NCBI GenBank assembly: GCA_002307235.1
Contig: DBTV01000044.1
Location: 1-41,941 of the forward strand
Direction: 5' to 3'
Source of the DNA: Acidobacteriaceae bacterium UBA1307
Lineage (GTDB): Bacteria > Acidobacteriota > Terriglobia > Terriglobales > Acidobacteriaceae
Length of the DNA: 41,941 nucleotides
Part shown: positions 32,045 to 40,226 of the stretch, in pieces
Layout: each line of letters begins with the position of its first letter
Position numbering within the stretch: the stretch's first letter is position 1
Made by a program: the position numbers and the translations under genes
Notes under the pieces: generated by a model
Seen by the model: the letters and a program-made list of their open reading frames with translations, nothing else
Database searches by the model: none
What the model was told of the DNA's origin: nothing

Positions 32045-33214
32045 ATGGCGGGGAGCATTTTTATTTCGACGGGCGAGGCAAGCGGTGAGCACTACGGGGC
32101 GCGGCTGCTGGAGGAACTGAAGCAGCGGCTGGCCGAGCGCGGCGCATCCGTGCGCTTTATCGGCATGGGCGGCGAAGGGATGGAGGCCGCAGGCCTTGAG
32201 CGCATTGTGCGCGCCGAGGATGTGGCGGTGATGGGGCTGACCGAGGTGGTGCGCCACCTGCCGCGCATCTATGGCGAGTTCCAGAAGCTGAAGCGGGCGA
32301 TCCGCACCGAGCGGCCACAGGTGGCCGTGCTGATCGACTTCCCGGAGATTCATCTGCGGCTGGCGCGGCTGTTTCATGAGCTGGGGATTCCGGTGGTCTA
32401 CTTTGTGAGCCCGCAGATCTGGGCGTGGAAGAAGCATCGCATCCATCTGATCCAGAAATATGTGCGGCGGATGGCGGTGATCTTTCCATTCGAAGAGCCG
32501 TTTTATCGCGAGCATGGGGTGGAGGTGGAGTTTGTCGGGCATCCTTTGGCGGAGCTGCCGCTGCCGACGGTGACGCGCGCGGAGTTTGCGCAGGCGCATG
32601 GACTCGACGCGGAGGCGCGGTGGATCGGGATTTTGCCGGGGAGCCGTCCGCATGAGATTCGCGACCACCTGCCGGAGATGATTCGCGCGGCGCGCTTGCT
32701 TGATGCGGCGGTGGGCGCGAGCGAGTATCTGATTCCGCTGGCGGCGACGCTGAATGCGGAGCAACGCGCGCGGGTGCGGGCGACGGCGGAGAGGCTTGGC
32801 GCGGGGCTCCGGCTGCATCTGGTGGAGGACGCGCGGGCGGCCTTGCATCACGCGCGGGCTTCGGTAGTGGCCAGCGGCACGGCAACGGTGGAGGCGGCGC
32901 TGATCGGCAACCCGTTTGTGGTGATCTACCACGTGTCGCCGTTGACCTTTGCGATTGCCAAGCGGGTGGTGAAGGTGGAGAACGTGGCGATGGCGAACCT
33001 GATCGCGGGCCGCGTGATTGTGCCGGAGCTGCTTCAGGATGACTTTCGGGCAGAGGTCATCGTCCAACATCTTGTTCCCCTGTTGGAAGAGAGCGAGCCG
33101 CGTCGGCGGATGATGGCGGAGCTTGCGCGTGTGGGCAGGATTCTGCGCGAGGGCGGGCATGGGGCTGGGGCGATTGCGCGGGTGGCGGAGCTGACGCTGG
33201 AGGCGATGGGCTGA
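32045..33214 (+). CDS. lpxB: Lipid-A-disaccharide synthase
   Basis: Joins UDP-2,3-diacylglucosamine and lipid X to the lipid A disaccharide at the inner face of the cytoplasmic membrane (GT19). 389 residues with IFISTGEASGEHYGARLL at the N-terminus, MGLTEVVRHLPRI, LIDFPEIHLRLA, YFVSPQIWAWKKHRI, FVGHPLAEL, LLPGSRPHEI-type ILPGSRPHEIRDHLPEM and SGTATVEAALIGNPFVVIY. I use the ATG at 32045; a TTG at 32030 is possible and the ribosome site is weak in both cases. With kdsB it shows a conventional lipid A/Kdo pathway. No other lpx gene is adjacent, so it is not in the usual lpxD-fabZ-lpxA-lpxB cluster. Confidence 0.95.
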   Translation: MAGSIFISTGEASGEHYGARLLEELKQRLAERGASVRFIGMGGEGMEAAGLERIVRAEDVAVMGLTEVVRHLPRIYGEFQKLKRAIRTERPQVAVLIDFPEIHLRLARLFHELGIPVVYFVSPQIWAWKKHRIHLIQKYVRRMAVIFPFEEPFYREHGVEVEFVGHPLAELPLPTVTRAEFAQAHGLDAEARWIGILPGSRPHEIRDHLPEMIRAARLLDAAVGASEYLIPLAATLNAEQRARVRATAERLGAGLRLHLVEDARAALHHARASVVASGTATVEAALIGNPFVVIYHVSPLTFAIAKRVVKVENVAMANLIAGRVIVPELLQDDFRAEVIVQHLVPLLEESEPRRRMMAELARVGRILREGGHGAGAIARVAELTLEAMG

Positions 33215-33287
33215 GGCTGTGGGTGGCTGTGGGTGGCTTTTGAAAGTGCAACCGCGGATCCTCTTCGAAAGTACAACCGCAGATCCT

Positions 33288-33347
33288 TCGACTCACCACC
33301 CCCAGGCTGAAGAAAACGCCTGGGGCCCCGTTCGCTCAGGATGACCG
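33288..33347 (+). repeat. Dispersed 60-bp repeat, plus copy 2
   Basis: Identical to 23491-23550. Preceded at 33241-33284 by two units of the type GAAAGTRCAACCGCRGATC. It lies in the 266-base gap after lpxB. Confidence 0.9.
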
Positions 33348-33480
33348 CCGAGGTGGGCGGGCATGTTCGTTCAGGAGGATTGGCGCTTTTATTGATGGCG
33401 GGATTTTTTATTTAGGGTGGTTGGTTTCTTATGGATCGAGTGTGGACTGCTGGCTGTGAGATGGTGGGAGGATGGACGCC

Positions 33481-35460
33481 ATGCGGAATCTGAGAGCGAG
33501 AGTGCGGCTGGCGGCTGGGTGTGCGCTGATGATGCTGGCGGCGGCGCTGGCGGCGGCGCAACGGCCGGCGGCGCATGTGTCGGGCTATGTGATTGACGCG
33601 GAGCTGGACCCGGCGACGCACCACATTGCTGCCAAGGCGACGGTGCGTTTTACTGCGCCCGAGGGGCTGCCGGCGGCGAGCTTTGGGCTGCATCCGGCGC
33701 TGCGGGTGACGAAGATCTCCGATGCAACCGGTGCGCCGCTCAATGGCGAGCGGGGGACGGATGGCTCGGTGCGTGTGGCTCCGCTGGCGGCCTTTGACGG
33801 GCAGCCGCAGCAGTGGAGCTTTGAGTATGACGGCGCGATCACGGGCAGGGAAGATGGGCCGGTGGAGGGGCTGAAGCTGGCGGCGATCGATGAGCCGATC
33901 AGCTATCTGCTGTATGCGGCGCGGTGGTTCCCGACGACCGGCTACATGACCGACCGCTTCACGATGGAGTTGCGGCTGCGCGTGCCGCAGGGGATGCGCG
34001 TGTTTGCCTCGGGGGCAACGGGCGCGGCGGTGGCGGTGACGCTCGCCAGCGGCAAGCCGGGCGACGAATACCAGTTCAATTGGACGAGGGCGAGCTTTCC
34101 GGGAACGGTGATTGCGGGCCGCTACGCGGACCCGGTCTCGGTGGGCGCGGGCAATGTGAAGGTCTACGTGACGATTGCGCACCGGCAGGCGGCAGAGGCG
34201 CTGGCGGAGACGGCGACGCGGGAGTTCGACTTTTTCACGGACAGTTTTGGCAGGCTGAGTTCGAGCCGGTTGAATGTGGTGGAACTGCCGGACGATACGC
34301 TGCCGGCGGCCTGGGCGCCGGAGCTGGCGGCGATTCTGGGCGCGCATGTGGGCGACAAGGCCGGGGTGCGGCTGCTGGCGAACACCATTGCGCATCAGTG
34401 GTGGGGCGCGGCGGTGAGCCCGCGCACGCTGAACGATGGCTGGATCATGAATGGTCTGGCGCGGTATGGCGAGCTGCTGTATCTGGAGAACGAGAACGGC
34501 AGGAACGCGCTGCGGACGGCGCTGGCCGATGTGTCGGCGGGGGCGCTGGCCTACGACACGATTCCGCTGGCGAATGCGAGCCGCTTTGGGGCCTTTACGC
34601 CGGAGTATCAGTCGATGACGCTCGAAAAGGGCGCGTGCGTCTTCCACATGCTGCGCGGGGTGGAGGGCGACAAGGCGTTTCTGGAGACGCTCAAAGGGGC
34701 GCTGAGCCAGTACGACGGCAAGCCGATGAGCACGCGCGAGTTCGAAAAGGTGGCCGAGGCGCACACGGACGCGAACCTGACGCCGTTTTTTGCGCAGTGG
34801 CTGGACGGGACGGGCGCGCCGCGCTTCAGCAACAAATATTCGGTCTACCGGCTGGGGAACGGCAAGGGCTTTCGGGTGATTGGCGAGATCGATCAGGATC
34901 TGGATCTGTTCCGGATGCCGGTGGAGTTGCGGATCGAGACCGAGGGCAAGACGGTGACGAAGAAGATTGAGGTGGTGGGCACCAATACGCCGTTTGTCAT
35001 CGACACCTTTGGACGGCCGCGCCGGGTGCGGATTGACCCGGAGGAGTGGGTGCTGAAGACGACGCCGGATCTGGAGGTGCGGGTGGCGATTCTGAAGGGC
35101 CAGCAGTTGATGGCGCAGAATGACCTGCCGGCGGCGCTGGCGCAGTATCAGAAGGCTCTGGAGGCGAATCCGCTGAGCTCGCTGGCCAGCTACCGGATCG
35201 GTGAGCTGCTGTTTGCCCAACACAACTATCAGGCGAGCGTGAATGCGTATCGCGACGCGCTGCGGGGCGACGGCGAGCCGAAGTGGAGCGAGGTCTGGAG
35301 CCACATCCAGATCGGCAAGATCTTTGACCTGACCGGGCAGCGGGATCGGGCGGTGAACGAGTACCGGCTGGCGGTGCAGACCAACGACAATACGCAGGGG
35401 GCTCTGAACGAGGCCCGGCTGCGGTTGCAGAAGCCCTTCAAGCTGGCGGAGAACGAGTAG
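33481..35460 (+). CDS. Exported M1-peptidase-like protein with TPR tail, catalytic site lost
   Basis: 659 residues. Signal peptide MRNLRARVRLAAGCALMMLAAALAAA, then an M1 N-terminal beta domain (about 35-190), a gluzincin-like helical domain (about 230-440), a beta region and C-terminal TPR repeats (about 535-655: ALAQYQKALEANPLSSLA, YQASVNAYRDALRG, GQRDRAVNEYRLAVQ). The HExxH-x18-E zinc motif of M1 enzymes aligns exactly with NTIAH: Asn301 and Thr302 replace His and Glu, His305 remains, and Asn324 (WIMNGLARY) replaces the last Glu. It should bind no catalytic zinc. The start at 33481 has GGGAGG nine bases upstream; the ATG at 33472 is too close to it. Probable role: periplasmic binding or scaffold protein. 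Confidence 0.83.
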   Translation: MRNLRARVRLAAGCALMMLAAALAAAQRPAAHVSGYVIDAELDPATHHIAAKATVRFTAPEGLPAASFGLHPALRVTKISDATGAPLNGERGTDGSVRVAPLAAFDGQPQQWSFEYDGAITGREDGPVEGLKLAAIDEPISYLLYAARWFPTTGYMTDRFTMELRLRVPQGMRVFASGATGAAVAVTLASGKPGDEYQFNWTRASFPGTVIAGRYADPVSVGAGNVKVYVTIAHRQAAEALAETATREFDFFTDSFGRLSSSRLNVVELPDDTLPAAWAPELAAILGAHVGDKAGVRLLANTIAHQWWGAAVSPRTLNDGWIMNGLARYGELLYLENENGRNALRTALADVSAGALAYDTIPLANASRFGAFTPEYQSMTLEKGACVFHMLRGVEGDKAFLETLKGALSQYDGKPMSTREFEKVAEAHTDANLTPFFAQWLDGTGAPRFSNKYSVYRLGNGKGFRVIGEIDQDLDLFRMPVELRIETEGKTVTKKIEVVGTNTPFVIDTFGRPRRVRIDPEEWVLKTTPDLEVRVAILKGQQLMAQNDLPAALAQYQKALEANPLSSLASYRIGELLFAQHNYQASVNAYRDALRGDGEPKWSEVWSHIQIGKIFDLTGQRDRAVNEYRLAVQTNDNTQGALNEARLRLQKPFKLAENE

Positions 35461-35498
35461 GGCTGGTGGAAGTGGTGGCAAGCATTATGGATAGCGAA

Positions 35499-35608
35499 AG
35501 CATCTCTTCTGAAGGCGTAGAGCGTGTCGATGCGGTTTCGTTGACGCGACCAGCAGGGAGCGGCGACCTTGCAGACTCTTGCCACTTCACCGCATCAGGA
35601 GAGATGCT
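35499..35608. mobile_element. Short MITE-like element with 14-bp terminal inverted repeats
   Basis: The ends AGCATCTCTTCTGA (35499-35512) and, on the other strand, AGCATCTCTCCTGA match at 13 of 14 positions. Inside, GATGCGGT (35529-35536) pairs with ACCGCATC (35589-35596). The element is about 110 bases with no coding capacity and directly abuts the hrcA promoter. No clear target-site duplication is seen, so the mobile nature is an inference. Confidence 0.4.
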
Positions 35609-35611
35609 CTA

Positions 35612-35645
35612 AAAGTTGACAATAGGATTGTCAACTTTCTACAAT
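35612..35645 (+). promoter_or_regulatory. hrcA operon promoter with overlapping perfect palindromic operator
   Basis: TTGACA at 35616-35621, 18-base spacer, TACAAT at 35640-35645: a near-consensus sigma-70 promoter. A perfect palindrome with 12-base arms, AAAGTTGACAAT (35612-35623) and ATTGTCAACTTT (35627-35638), spacer AGG, covers the -35 box and the spacer. This is a classical repressor position. It does not resemble CIRCE (TTAGCACTC-N9-GAGTGCTAA). Confidence 0.8.
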
Positions 35646-35759
35646 AAGAATGGCGATCTCTCCCGAGATTTTCTTCTAAGAGTTTGAAAAAGCAGAGCTT
35701 AAACAGGTTTTGGGGAGAGACGCGGCTCGCGATGGCTCGCGAGCGGGAGACCCGCGACG

Positions 35760-36830
35760 ATGCCCGAGATGCGCCTCAGCCCGCGCGAGCGACTGGTGTT
35801 GAATGCCATTATCGAGCTCTACATCGCGACCGGCGAGGCGGTGGCTTCGCAGGCGCTGGCGCGTTTTTTGGCGCATCGCGAGGGGTTGAGCGCGGCGACG
35901 CTGCGCAATGTGATGGCGGTGCTGGGCGAGGCGGGGTTGCTGGAGCAGCCGCATACTTCGTCGGGCCGGGTTCCGACGGCGGCGGCCTTTCGCTACTATG
36001 TGGAACAACTGACGCAGCAGGGACCGTTGTCGGCGGGAGCGCCGACGGTGGCGCCGCCGCTGAGCGCGGCGCGGCGCGGACAGATTGAAGAGAGCCTGTC
36101 GGGCGCGGGTAGCTCGCACGAGTATCTGGAACGGACGGCGCATTTGCTGGCGCTGGTTTCGCAGGGGTTGGGCGTGGCGTTGGCCAGCCCGACGGCGAGT
36201 CAGGTGCTCGAGCATATTCATTTTTCGCGGCTGGCGACCGGCCGTGTGCTGGCCGTGGTGGTGACGCAGGCTGGAGCCGTGCAGGACCGGGTGCTGGCGC
36301 TGGACCGCGAGCTGAGTTTGACCGAGCTGGAGACGGCGGCGAAGTATCTGAACGAGAATTTTCACGGCTGGCCGATTGACCGGATTCGCGCGGAGATTGC
36401 GCGGCGGGTGGCGAACGAGGAGCAGGCCTACCGGCAGATGCTGGCCTCGGTAGAGGAGCTGTGCCGCCGTGGTGCGCTGACGGCGGGCGCGGCCGGGCCG
36501 GTGCTCTATGTGGACGGCATTGCGAATCTGATTACGAGCGAACTGGACCGGGAGCGGCTGCGGCAGATGCTGGTGGCGCTTGAGGCCAAGCAACACCTGG
36601 TGGAGCTGCTGAACGCGTATGTGGACGGGCGTCAGCAGGAGGTTCGCGTGGTGGTGGGCCTCGATGCGGCCTCGCCGGCAATGCAGGATCTGGTGCTGAT
36701 TGGAGCGCCGTCCAGCATGGGCACGGTGGCGGTGATTGCGCCGACGCGGATTCAGTATCAGGAGATGATTCAGACGGTGAGTTATATTGCCCGGCTTTCG
36801 GAGAGGATTCTCGAAGGGCCGGCGGAGTAA
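35760..36830 (+). CDS. hrcA: Heat-inducible transcription repressor HrcA
   Basis: 356 residues. N-terminal winged helix (about 1-75: RLSPRERLVLNAIIELYIATGEAV, then ATLRNVMAVLGEAGLLEQPHTSSGRVPTAAAFRYYV, the family hallmark) and a GAF-like core with a dimerisation insert (about 110-345, including VLAVVVTQAGAVQDRVL and IGAPSSMGTVAVIAPTRIQYQ). HrcA normally represses its own operon and groESL by binding CIRCE and depends on GroEL for activity. The ATG at 35760 is the likely start (a second ATG follows at 35769). First gene of hrcA-grpE-dnaJ. No CIRCE is seen in front of it; instead a different palindrome lies on the promoter. Confidence 0.93.
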   Translation: MPEMRLSPRERLVLNAIIELYIATGEAVASQALARFLAHREGLSAATLRNVMAVLGEAGLLEQPHTSSGRVPTAAAFRYYVEQLTQQGPLSAGAPTVAPPLSAARRGQIEESLSGAGSSHEYLERTAHLLALVSQGLGVALASPTASQVLEHIHFSRLATGRVLAVVVTQAGAVQDRVLALDRELSLTELETAAKYLNENFHGWPIDRIRAEIARRVANEEQAYRQMLASVEELCRRGALTAGAAGPVLYVDGIANLITSELDRERLRQMLVALEAKQHLVELLNAYVDGRQQEVRVVVGLDAASPAMQDLVLIGAPSSMGTVAVIAPTRIQYQEMIQTVSYIARLSERILEGPAE

Positions 36831-36923
36831 CAGAAATGTGTCCGCGCGCCGGGACACGCACAGCAGGGAAGAACGATTTGAGCAAACGAGGCGCCCATGA
36901 TTTTTGGGAGAACTGGAAAAGCT

Positions 36924-37577
36924 ATGTCAGAGGAAATTTTGCAATCGGCCGAGACCAAGACGCCCGCGGAGTCCGCGCACAAGACGGCGGGCAAACGCAC
37001 GATCAATATTTTTTCGCGCGAGGCGAAGCCGGCCAAGGTTGAGACGCCGGAGAGCGAGCCGGTGGAGGCCAGCGAGGCCGTGACGCCGGAGGCTCCGGTG
37101 GAAGAGACCGTGGCCAAGGCCGAGTTTGACCAACTGAAGACCGAGCGCGACCAACTGGTGGAGCGGCTGGCGCGGATGCAGGCCGAGTTTGAGAATGCCC
37201 GCAAGCGTGCCGAGCGCGAGAAGCAGGAGTATCGCGACTATGCGACGGGCGCGGTGGTGGAGCAGTTTTTGCCGGTGGTGGATAACTTTACGTTGGCGCT
37301 GAAGGCCGATGGCTCGGCCGAGCAACTGCGCACGGGCGTGGAGCTGATCGTCAAGCAGATGGAAGACGTTCTGCGGCAGTTGCAGGTGGTGCCGGTGGCG
37401 GCGGTGGGTGAGGAGTTTGACCCGCGCGTGCATGAGGCGCTGGGCTCGGTGGAGCGCGACGATATGCCTGACCAGCATGTGGCCGAGGAGATTCGCCGTG
37501 GCTACAAGCTGCGGGATCGGTTGCTGCGTCCGGCGATGGTGCGCGTGGCGCACAACCCGAAGCAGACGGCGGAGTAG
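36924..37577 (+). CDS. grpE: Nucleotide exchange factor GrpE
   Basis: 217 residues from the ATG at 36924, chosen for GGAAAAG upstream; an ATG at 36897 is possible. Disordered acidic N-terminal stretch (residues 1-65, Glu/Pro-rich), long coiled coil (about 68-115: FDQLKTERDQLVERLARMQ, FENARKRAEREK), a four-helix part with FLPVVDNFTLAL, and the C-terminal beta-wing (VGEEFDPRVHEALG, then VAEEIRRGYKLRDRLLRPAMVRV). It drives ADP release from DnaK and acts as a thermosensor. It is followed by a 130-base tract of CTAGG-type repeats before dnaJ. dnaK itself is not in the cluster. Confidence 0.95.
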   Translation: MSEEILQSAETKTPAESAHKTAGKRTINIFSREAKPAKVETPESEPVEASEAVTPEAPVEETVAKAEFDQLKTERDQLVERLARMQAEFENARKRAEREKQEYRDYATGAVVEQFLPVVDNFTLALKADGSAEQLRTGVELIVKQMEDVLRQLQVVPVAAVGEEFDPRVHEALGSVERDDMPDQHVAEEIRRGYKLRDRLLRPAMVRVAHNPKQTAE

Positions 37578-37582
37578 AAATG

Positions 37583-37714
37583 CAGGTGCTAGGGGCTAGG
37601 TACTAGGTACTAGGTACTAGGTGCTTAGGTGCTAGGGATCAAGGGACTAGGGAATAAGAGCTAGAAGCTAAGGGCTAGAAGTTAACAGCTAACAGCTATC
37701 GCTACAGCTAGGAG
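37583..37714. repeat. Degenerate CTAGGTACT/GCTAGG tandem repeats between grpE and dnaJ
   Basis: Near-continuous units of CTAGGTACTAGGTGCTAGG type, becoming AGCTAGAAGCTAAGGGCTAG and then TTAACAGCTAACAGCTA. The tract ends at the dnaJ ribosome site (AGGAG, 37710-37714). TAG occurs repeatedly and there is no coding frame. A second block is at 38852-38885, after dnaJ. Confidence 0.85.
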
Positions 37715-37725
37715 TTATCGCGGAA

Positions 37726-38853
37726 GTGAGTAAAGCGGACTATTACGAGGTGCTCGGCGTTGAGCGCGGAGCCAGCGATCAGGAACTGAAGAGCGCGTAT
37801 CGCAAGCAGGCGCTCAAGTATCATCCGGATCGCAATCCGGGCGATCAGGCAGCCGAGGAGAAATTCAAAGAGGCCAGCGAGGCGTATCAGGTGCTGAGCG
37901 ACTCGGACAAACGCGCGGCCTATGATCGCTACGGCCATGCAGGAGTGAACGGGGGCGGCGCGCCGGGCGGCTTTGGCGGCGGTGGACCGTTTGCGGGCGG
38001 CGTCGATATTGGCGACATCTTCGGCGAGATGTTCGGCGAGATGTTTGGCGGCGGCGCGCGCGCGGGCGGATCGCGGCAGCAGCGCGGCGACGATTTGCGC
38101 TTCGACATGACGATCAACTTCGAGGACGCGATCTTCGGCGTCGAGACCGAGGTGAAGATTCGCCGGATGGAATCGTGCGGAACCTGCAAGGGCAGCGGCA
38201 GCGCGAGCGGCCGTGGGCCGAGCGTTTGCCCGCAGTGCCAGGGGCGCGGACAGGTGCGTTTTCAGCAGGGATTCTTTACGGTGGCGCGGAACTGCGGCGC
38301 TTGCGGCGGAACCGGCGCGGTGGTGACTGACCCCTGCCCGACCTGCCGCGGCGAGGCGCGCGTGACCAACGAGTTCAAGCTGAATGTGAAGGTGCCGCCG
38401 GGCGTGGAGAGCGGCACGCGCATTCGCTATGGCGGCGAGGGCGATGCGGGACGCAATGGCGGGCCGAAGGGCGACCTCTATGTGGTGCTCTCGATCCGCT
38501 CGCACGACTTTTTCGAGCGGCATGGCAACGACCTGTATTGCGTGATTCCGATCAGCTTTCCGCAGGCGGCGCTGGGCGACGAGTTCGAGATTGAAGGCAT
38601 CGACGGGCCGGTGGAGGTCAAGATTCCCGAGGGCTCGCAGAGCGGGCGCGAGTTGCGCGTGCGCGGGCGCGGTGTGCCGGTGCTGAACAGCCGCGGCAAG
38701 GGCGACCTGATTGTGAAGATCGTCATTGAGGTTCCGCGCAAGCTGAGCCACGTGCAGAAGGAACTGGTGCGGCAGTTGGGCGATACGCTGAAGGCGGACA
38801 ACAAGCCCGCCTCGCCGGGGCTGCTCGAGAAGATGAAGGATCTGTTTAGTTAG
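37726..38853 (+). CDS. dnaJ: Chaperone protein DnaJ
   Basis: 375 residues, GTG start at 37726 with AGGAG 11 bases upstream. J-domain 1-70 with YHPDRNPGD (HPD intact), Gly/Phe-rich linker (about 75-115, with GDIFGEMFGEMFGGG), and a zinc domain with four CxxCxGxG-type repeats: CGTCKGSG, CPQCQGRG, CGACGGTG and CPTCRGEA. The last repeat has lost its final Gly. Two C-terminal peptide-binding domains follow (VPPGVESGTRIRYGGEGDAG, GDLYVVLSIRSHDFFERHG) and a dimerisation end. Delivers unfolded clients to DnaK and triggers ATP hydrolysis. It is flanked on both sides by CTAGG repeats. Last gene of the hrcA operon; a terminator lies about 90 bases after it. Confidence 0.96.
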   Translation: MSKADYYEVLGVERGASDQELKSAYRKQALKYHPDRNPGDQAAEEKFKEASEAYQVLSDSDKRAAYDRYGHAGVNGGGAPGGFGGGGPFAGGVDIGDIFGEMFGEMFGGGARAGGSRQQRGDDLRFDMTINFEDAIFGVETEVKIRRMESCGTCKGSGSASGRGPSVCPQCQGRGQVRFQQGFFTVARNCGACGGTGAVVTDPCPTCRGEARVTNEFKLNVKVPPGVESGTRIRYGGEGDAGRNGGPKGDLYVVLSIRSHDFFERHGNDLYCVIPISFPQAALGDEFEIEGIDGPVEVKIPEGSQSGRELRVRGRGVPVLNSRGKGDLIVKIVIEVPRKLSHVQKELVRQLGDTLKADNKPASPGLLEKMKDLFS

Positions 38854-38885
38854 GTGCTAGGTTCTAGGTGCTAGGTGCTAGGTAC
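38852..38885. repeat. CTAGG repeat block after dnaJ
   Basis: Tandem TTAGGTGCTAGGTTCTAGG-type units directly after the dnaJ stop codon, continuing into GTTCGCTCAGAATGACGG, a piece of the 60-bp repeat family. Confidence 0.75.
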
Positions 38886-38945
38886 CGTTCGCTCAGAATG
38901 ACGGCTTTGTTCTTTATGGAGTAAAGCTGGGTGCACGAAAGATAG

Positions 38946-38977
38946 AAGGGCGGCTCGCTTTGGCGGGCTGCCCTTTT
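38946..38977 (+). terminator. Terminator of the hrcA-grpE-dnaJ operon
   Basis: A 13-bp stem (AAGGGCGGCTCGC with GCGGGCTGCCCTT, two G-T pairs), TTTG loop and a run of five T. It lies between convergent dnaJ and the DUF362 gene. Confidence 0.82.
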
Positions 38978-39018
38978 TGTTTGTGCCGTATCACTTTCGA
39001 TCACGGGCGGGATCACTT

Positions 39019-40110
39019 CTAACTCAGGGGGTAACTGGCGAAGAGTTTTCCCCAGGAGGTGGTCTTGCGCCACTTATCGAAGATGAGCTTGTCTTTGATG
39101 GGCCAGCGATACCAGTCGTGATAGCACTCGGAGCCGAAGACGAACAGGTGCACGAGCGGGGTGTGGAAGAGCAGGTGCTGGATGCCGCGCAGGGGACCGA
39201 ACCAGCAGATGTCGCCGACGCGGCTGGCCATGTTGTCGCCGACGGAAAAATCCCATTTTTCCTGGGAAATATCATCGCCGACGAGGGTGATCTCTTCGGG
39301 GCATCCGGTGCCGAGACCGGCCTCGTGCGCGAGGCGAATGTACTTGAGGCTCATGGGATCGAAGCCCATCAGCCTGGCGGCCACGGCATCGATGGCGACC
39401 TGATCGCTGCTGGCGAGCATGATGTTTTTGATGTGCGGCCGCATGGTGCGCGGGCCGGGGCCGTCGCCGGCGGTGGTGCCGTCCATGATGGCGAAGAGGC
39501 CGGAGTGAATCTCCTTCTGGATGGCGAGCAGATCGACGAGGGTCTCGTGAATGGTGGAGTGGGTGTAGTGGCGATGGGTGGCGAGCAGGCCGCCGAAGGC
39601 ATTCTTCATGGCTCCGGTGGTGGTGGTGTAGATGTGGCACTTGATGGTGGGCAGGTGCACGATATTTTTGCCGAAGAAATAATCGGGAATGTAGATGCCG
39701 TCGGGGAAGACGTCATTGAGAGTGATCATCTTCGCCTTGGGCTTGTACTCGATCCACTGCATGTCGGATTCGCGGAAGTTATAGAGCACGGGCACATCCT
39801 CTTTTTTGAAGATGGGCAGGTACTTGTTGAGGTCCTCTCCCTTGAAGGCGTTGGTGACGACGGTCTTGTTCTGGACGCAGACGAGATCGCGGAAGCCGCT
39901 TGCACGGAGCGCGTGGATGGTGCCTTCGAGTTGCCAGGGCGTGGTGTTGGCGCCGGGAAAGGGATAGTGCCAGGAGATGTTGTCTTTAAGAATGGTGGTG
40001 GAGGATTGATCGAGAGCGGTGGACATGCCGGCCAGTTCACAGAGGCGGGCGATGTCTTGCTGAACGGTTTCCGGGCTGGTACGAACGGCAGCGACGACGG
40101 AACGATTCAT
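39019..40110 (-). CDS. DUF362 domain-containing protein
   Basis: 363 residues from the ATG at 40110 (MNRSVVAAVRTSPETVQQDI). DUF362 features are visible: LKDNISWHYPFPGANTTPWQLEG, the IHALRASGFRDLVCVQNKTV segment, YFFGKNIVHLPTIKCHIYTTTT, a central MKNAFGGLLATHRHYTHST (the N-x-x-G box), LFAIMDGTTAGDGPGPR and SSDQVAIDAVAARLMG. The family is mostly uncharacterised; some members carry ferredoxin-type cysteine clusters, absent here. No signal peptide is seen, and the C-terminus is aromatic-rich (HDWYRWPIKDK). The HAD-UbiA gene lies 116 bases upstream on the same strand, so cotranscription is possible but unproven. Confidence 0.82.
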   Translation of the reverse strand: MNRSVVAAVRTSPETVQQDIARLCELAGMSTALDQSSTTILKDNISWHYPFPGANTTPWQLEGTIHALRASGFRDLVCVQNKTVVTNAFKGEDLNKYLPIFKKEDVPVLYNFRESDMQWIEYKPKAKMITLNDVFPDGIYIPDYFFGKNIVHLPTIKCHIYTTTTGAMKNAFGGLLATHRHYTHSTIHETLVDLLAIQKEIHSGLFAIMDGTTAGDGPGPRTMRPHIKNIMLASSDQVAIDAVAARLMGFDPMSLKYIRLAHEAGLGTGCPEEITLVGDDISQEKWDFSVGDNMASRVGDICWFGPLRGIQHLLFHTPLVHLFVFGSECYHDWYRWPIKDKLIFDKWRKTTSWGKLFASYPLS

Positions 40111-40226
40111 GATGGCAGAAAGTCCTTTTTGCGCCGGAGGGGCGCTGTCTGGCGCGGCGGTTTTTATGCAATGCGCTGCCGCGCGGAAATGACGTGGACT
40201 TGCGATCGAGAAAGAAGAAGCGAGAA

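Noticed and set aside
33412..35481. Minus-strand open frame of about 690 codons opposite the M1-like gene
   Set aside because: Same composition artefact; no domain seen and the plus-strand gene has a signal peptide and TPRs.
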